Source of the DNA: Myxococcus sp. RHSTA-1-4
GTDB taxonomy: Bacteria > Myxococcota > Myxococcia > Myxococcales > Myxococcaceae
Reading direction: 5' to 3'
DNA length: 64,000 nucleotides
NCBI RefSeq assembly: GCF_020037125.1
Contig: NZ_JAIQDG010000015.1
Coordinates: 1-64,000 of the forward strand
Position numbers and translations under genes: made by a program. Shown one piece after another: positions 60,766-64,000 of this stretch (position 1 is its first letter; every line of letters starts with the position of its first letter). The notes beneath the pieces are model-generated. The model did not search any database. It was not told the DNA's origin and worked only from the letters and a program-made list of their open reading frames with translations.

Positions 60766-62253
60766 GTGGGGGCCACGGGGGCGCAATGGGCGGGCGTACG
60801 CGCCTTCCTCACGGCGCGTACGGGCATGGCGCTGAGCGGCCCCCAGGTCCGCCGGCTGGATGAGCGGCTGGACGCGCGCAGCCGCGGGCTGACGCCGCAG
60901 CAGTACCTCAACTTCCTCAAGTCCCCCTCCGGCGCGCTCGAGCTGGAGGAGCTCATCAACGCGGTGGTGGTCCACAAGACGGACCTCTTCCGGGACGAGG
61001 TGCAGCTCGCGGCGTTCCGCGCCGAGGTGCTCGCGCCGCTGGTGGACGGGGCGCGGCGGCCGCTGCGAGTCTGGAGCGCGGGCTGCGCCACCGGCGAGGA
61101 GGTGGCCACGCTGCTGGTGATGCTGGCGGAGCTGGGCGCGGACCCGGGCAGCACGGTGCTGGGCACGGACATCTCCGTGCAGGCGCTGCGGCGGGCCCAG
61201 ACGCTGGGCTTCACGCCGGAGCAGGTCCGCCGCGTGCCTCCCGCGCTGCGCGAGCGCTACTTCGTCGAGACAGCGGCTCGCGTCGTGCTGGTGCCGGCGC
61301 TGCGGGCGCGGGCCAACTTCCAGCTCCACAACCTGATGGACACGCCGTACCCCGTGCCCGCGGGGGGTGGGGGCTTCGACGTCATCTTCTGCCGCAACGT
61401 GCTCATCTACTTCACGCCGGAGGCGTTCCAGCGGACGGTGGAGGTGCTGGCCGCGAGCCTGGCGCCGGGGGGCACGCTGGTGCTGTCCTCCTCGGAGCCG
61501 CTGCTCCGGTTGCCCCCGTCCCTGCGGGTGCTGCGTGGGGAGCAGGCGTTCTTCTATGTCCGGGCGGAGGACTCCGGGGGCGGGGGGGGGGGCCTGGCGC
61601 TCCCCGTGGAAGGGGGGCGCAAGCGTGACTCGGGCCGCTTCGCCGCCGTCAGCACGGAGGCGAAGCCCCCCGAGGCCGAGCCCACTCCCGGACGCACGCG
61701 GGACTCCGGGCGCTTCGCCGCCATCGGCGCGGGGATGGAGACTCCCACGGTCGAGCCCGCTCCCGGACGCACGCGGGACTCCGGGCGCTTCGCCGCCATC
61801 AACGCGGGGATGGGGACTCCCACGGCCGAGCCCGCTCCCGGACGCACGCGGGACTCCGGACGCTTCGCCGCCATCGGCGCGGGCACGCCCACGGCCGGGG
61901 CCATGCCCCCGACGCCCACCGGGCCCGTCGACCCCGCCTCCACGGAGGCGGACCTGCTCTTCGCGTGCGTGCTGGACGGCGCGTCCACGGGGACTCCGGA
62001 CGACACGGCGGAGCGGGACTTGCGCCGCTGCCTCGCGCTGGACCCGGACCACGCCGCCGCGCGCTACCTGCTGGGCCTCCTGCTGGAACAGGGCGGCCGG
62101 CCCGCCGAGGCCGCCGCCGAGTACCGCCGCGCGCTCCAGTCCCTGGAGGCCGGCCGCGCGCGCCCCGTGCCCTTCTTCCTCAACCCCTCCCGGCTCCAGG
62201 TCGCCTGCGCCCACGCCGCCGAGCGCCTCGAGGCGGCCGGCCGGAGCCGCTGA
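60766..62253 (+). CDS. cheR: CheR methyltransferase with C-terminal repeat and TPR region (FrzF-like)
   Basis: A 495-residue CheR. The N-terminal helical domain and SAM-binding methyltransferase (RVWSAGCATGEE, LGTDISVQALRRA, FDVIFCRNVLIYF) cover residues 1-260. Residues about 280-380 are four copies of an RDSGRFAA unit in Pro/Gly-rich spacers, three of them exact 75-nt DNA repeats. The C-terminus (about 395-495; RRCLALDPDHAAARYLLGLLLEQGG, EAAAEYRRALQSLE) is TPR-like, as in FrzF. GTG 60766, 6 nt after cheB. It should methylate the two MCPs. Confidence 0.87.
   Translation: MGATGAQWAGVRAFLTARTGMALSGPQVRRLDERLDARSRGLTPQQYLNFLKSPSGALELEELINAVVVHKTDLFRDEVQLAAFRAEVLAPLVDGARRPLRVWSAGCATGEEVATLLVMLAELGADPGSTVLGTDISVQALRRAQTLGFTPEQVRRVPPALRERYFVETAARVVLVPALRARANFQLHNLMDTPYPVPAGGGGFDVIFCRNVLIYFTPEAFQRTVEVLAASLAPGGTLVLSSSEPLLRLPPSLRVLRGEQAFFYVRAEDSGGGGGGLALPVEGGRKRDSGRFAAVSTEAKPPEAEPTPGRTRDSGRFAAIGAGMETPTVEPAPGRTRDSGRFAAINAGMGTPTAEPAPGRTRDSGRFAAIGAGTPTAGAMPPTPTGPVDPASTEADLLFACVLDGASTGTPDDTAERDLRRCLALDPDHAAARYLLGLLLEQGGRPAEAAAEYRRALQSLEAGRARPVPFFLNPSRLQVACAHAAERLEAAGRSR
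61620..61900 (+). repeat. 75-nt tandem repeats inside cheR
   Basis: Copies of GGACGCACGCGGGACTCCGG recur at 75-nt spacing (near 61690, 61765 and 61840), encoding RTRDSGRFAA-I-x-AG-PxP-spaced 25-residue units. A diverged copy (RDSGRFAAVSTEAKPPEAEP) precedes them at 61625. All maintain the reading frame. Confidence 0.8.
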
Positions 62254-62336
62254 AGGGGCAGCCGGGCGGGCTTGCCGGCTCCGGGCATGCGAGAAGTCCG
62301 GACGGGCGGGGGATTTGGCCGTAAGATGCCGGCCCC

Positions 62337-63182
62337 ATGCGAAGGCTCGTCCTGCTCGCCCTGCTGGCACTCCCTGGCTGCTTCTACCCCGCCGACCGTG
62401 GCCGCGCCCTCGAGGCGAAGGTGGACCGGCTCGGCGCCGACACCGCCCAGATGCAGTCGCAGTTGAAGGAGGCGCGAGAGCAGCTCGCCGCCACGCTGCC
62501 CAAGATTGACGAGAAGGTCGCCGAGGTCACCAAGGCCCTCCAGGGCCTGGACACCGCCGCGCGCCGCAAGGACGCGGACATCGGCATCCAGCTCCAGAAG
62601 TCCGTGGAGGACCTGGCCCAGCTCCGTGGCCAGGTGGAGACCTACCTCCACAAAATCACCGAGCTGGAGACCGCCCTCGCCGAGCAGGACAAGAAGCTGC
62701 TCGCGCTCCAGGGCACGGAGGCGGTGAAGGAGGCCGAGGCGAAGAAGAAGGCCGAGGAGCTCCAGCGCCCCACCGACAAGAAGGAGTTCCTCGCGCTGGC
62801 CCAGGAGAAGGCCAAGGCGGGCGAGGTGCTGCTGGCGCGCCAGCTCTACACCGAGTTCCTCAAGAAGTGGTCCAAGGACCCGCTGGTGGGCGACGCCCAC
62901 TACGGCCTCGGCGAGACGTACTTCAGCGAGTCCCGCTGCCGCGAGGCCCTCTTCGAGTACGGCAAGGTGGTGCAGGAGCACCCGAAGGCGTCGACCGCGC
63001 CGGACGCGTACCTGCGTTCCTCGGAGTGCTTCGCCAAGCTGAAGATGAAGGATGAGTCGCGGCTGGCGCTGGAGGAGCTCGTGAAGGGCTACCCGAAGTC
63101 CGCCGCGGCGAAGACCGCGAAGGAGCGCCTCGCCGAGCTGGACAAGGCGGCGAAGACTCCCGCGAAGAAGGGGAAGAAATGA
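62337..63182 (+). CDS. CpoB/YbgF-like lipoprotein with coiled coil and TPR repeats
   Basis: A 281-residue lipoprotein (lipobox LPGC). Residues 25-145 form a long coiled coil (LEAKVDRLGADTAQMQSQLKE, ELETALAEQDKKLLAL). Residues 155-270 hold three TPR units of the YbgF/CpoB type (GEVLLARQLYTEFLKKWSKDPLVGDAHYGLGETY, CREALFEYGKVVQEHPKA, KDESRLALEELVKGYPKSA). CpoB coordinates outer-membrane constriction with wall synthesis; here no tol-pal genes are visible. It overlaps the following selenoprotein gene by 4 nt (ATGA), so the two are translated together. Confidence 0.8.
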   Translation: MRRLVLLALLALPGCFYPADRGRALEAKVDRLGADTAQMQSQLKEAREQLAATLPKIDEKVAEVTKALQGLDTAARRKDADIGIQLQKSVEDLAQLRGQVETYLHKITELETALAEQDKKLLALQGTEAVKEAEAKKKAEELQRPTDKKEFLALAQEKAKAGEVLLARQLYTEFLKKWSKDPLVGDAHYGLGETYFSESRCREALFEYGKVVQEHPKASTAPDAYLRSSECFAKLKMKDESRLALEELVKGYPKSAAAKTAKERLAELDKAAKTPAKKGKK

Positions 63183-64000
63183 ACCTGCGTCCGACGCGGC
63201 TCGCCGCGCTCGCGCTGCTGCTCCTGCTGCCCCTGGTGGCGGGCGCGGCGCCGAAGCAGCTCGTGCTGCTCTTCACCGGAGACAATGGGGGCGAAATCGC
63301 CCCCTGTGGTTGAAGGCACAACCCGTCTGGCGGTCTGGCCAGACGAAAGATGGCGCTTGAGAAGGAGCGCGCGAAGGGCGTGCCGGTGCTCGTGCTGGAT
63401 GCGGGCAATGCGCTCTTCAAGAGCCGTGACAGCGGCGAGGCGCCGGACGCGAAGGCGCGCGCGGAGCTGCTGCTGTCGCAGATGGACGCGCAGGGCACCG
63501 CGGCCATGGCCGTGGGCGCGCGCGACCTCGTGCTCGGCGTGGACTTCCTGAAGAAGGGGACGAAGAAGGCGAAGCTGAAGCTGCTGTCCGCCAACCTGGT
63601 GGACGGCGAGGGCAAGCCGTACTTCCCCGCCTCGCTGGTGACGGACGTGGGCGGCGTGAAGGTCGGCGTGGTGGGAGTGTCCCCCGCCACGGACAAGCCG
63701 CAGCCCGCGGGGCCGGCCGTGAAAGGGAAGCCTCAGCCGATGATGCAGGGCCTGCCGGTGCAGTCCGCGGTGGCGGCCGAGGCGAAGCGCCTGCGCGAGC
63801 AGGAGAAGGTGGACGTCGTCGTGCTGCTGGCGGCGGTGCCCTACGACGAGGCCTTCCGCCTGGCCGAGCGGGTGGAGGGCGTGGACTTCGTGGTGCAGTC
63901 TCACGACGGCCGCGGCGTGGGCGTGGCGCAGCGCCAGGCCTTCGCCACCGTGGTTCCGCCGGGAGACCGGGGCCGGCAGCTCGCCCGCCTGGAGCTGGCC
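63179..64000 (+). CDS. putative selenoprotein: secreted 5'-nucleotidase/metallophosphatase-like protein with in-frame TGA (Sec45), partial
   Basis: The gene begins at ATG 63179 and runs off the window in frame (274 codons seen). A signal peptide (LAALALLLLLPLVAGAA) precedes LVLLFTGDNGGEIAPCG, then TGA at 63311-63313, then RHNPSGGLARRKMALE. Proteins of the UshA/SoxB-like 5'-nucleotidase group with an EPCGC-x(5)-GGLARR motif have Cys at the TGA position, so Sec45 replaces that Cys. The downstream frame keeps family blocks (VLVLDAGNALF, VGARDLVLGVDFL, VGVVGVS, VDFVVQSHDGRG). The usual first metal His is not kept (GDN), so phosphatase activity is uncertain. A SECIS hairpin follows the TGA. Conventional prediction would start it at ATG 63350 or call it broken. 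Confidence 0.85.
63311..63345 (+). promoter_or_regulatory. bacterial SECIS element (UGA plus hairpin)
   Basis: TGA at 63311-63313, then 18 nt, then loop GGTCTG (63332-63337). The loop is flanked by the perfect 8-bp stem CGTCTGGC (63324-63331) and GCCAGACG (63338-63345). E. coli fdhF has the same GGTCTG, also 18 nt after its Sec UGA, which is the SelB-binding part of the SECIS. The rare AGA and CGA codons here suit the stem, not the genome's codon preference. Confidence 0.88.

Noticed and set aside
63311-63313. Reading the TGA as a pseudogene mutation or a sequencing error
   Set aside because: There is no frame change, the TGA sits exactly on a family Cys, downstream codons remain under protein-like constraint, and a SECIS with fdhF-like loop and spacing follows.
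1-64000. CRISPR array or intact insertion sequence
   Set aside because: No regularly spaced direct repeats with unique spacers and no transposase were seen; the only regular repeat is the in-frame cheR array.

Overview
The window is about 64 kb of very GC-rich chromosomal DNA that reads as a predatory or social myxobacterium (Myxococcota, Cystobacterineae; close to Myxococcus, Corallococcus or Archangium). The basis is the strong G/C bias at third codon positions, a DUSAM-type paralogous family protein, many Cys-rich and Asp/Gly-rich lipoproteins, several sigma-54 activators, PEGA-tailed Ser/Thr kinases, a TIGR02266-type PilZ protein and a chemosensory locus with the gene order of the Frz system. 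No species call is possible from sequence reading alone. There is no rRNA, intact tRNA, CRISPR array or intact insertion sequence; mobile-DNA traces are limited to two weak gene remnants near 48.7-50.0 kb.

Layout. 0.2-6.8 kb: degraded DUSAM gene, threonine synthase, a copper monooxygenase/cytochrome lipoprotein, GH31 glucosidase, esterase and a small Cys protein. 6.8-12.7 kb: DUF2254 membrane protein, a DUF1800/DUF1501 secreted pair, QueD and an unknown partner. 12.8-16.4 kb: a RegB/RegA redox two-component system followed by a diheme-type lipoprotein and a 4-TM membrane protein; matching palindromes (TGCGTC-N5-GACGCA) lie upstream of both units. 16.4-30.4 kb: M28 aminopeptidase, dCache/PAS histidine kinase with its receiver, PilZ protein, cholesterol-oxidase-like GMC flavoenzyme, OmpA protein, dGTPase, YkgJ protein, a PI-PLC/C-type-lectin lipoprotein, hydrolase and SDR. 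30.5-37 kb: a same-strand cluster of FHA/GAF/sigma-54 activator, two Cys-rich lipoproteins, a PEGA Ser/Thr kinase and a TM protein. 37-50 kb: accessory genes, among them a lower-GC barrel/coiled-coil gene, Excalibur lipoprotein, XRE regulator, SRAP protein, sulfotransferase, M43 protease, a divergent AraC/P450 pair and a lidless Hsp70. 50-52.5 kb: NtrC-type regulator and a Cys-rich OmpA/Pal lipoprotein. 52.5-62.3 kb: a tightly coupled chemosensory operon (CheW, CheW-like, two membrane MCPs, CheA-receiver hybrid, CheB, CheR) in frzA-B-CD-E-G-F order.

The most important observation is at the right edge. The gene starting at 63179, translationally coupled to a CpoB/YbgF-like lipoprotein gene, has an in-frame TGA at 63311-63313 exactly where relatives carry the second Cys of a Cys-Gly-Cys motif. 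The TGA is followed by a perfect 8-bp stem with a GGTCTG loop, 18 nt after the TGA, the same loop and spacing as in the E. coli fdhF SECIS. The reading frame stays open to the end of the window. I read this as a selenocysteine-containing 5'-nucleotidase/metallophosphatase-like secreted protein that ordinary gene calling would truncate or miss.
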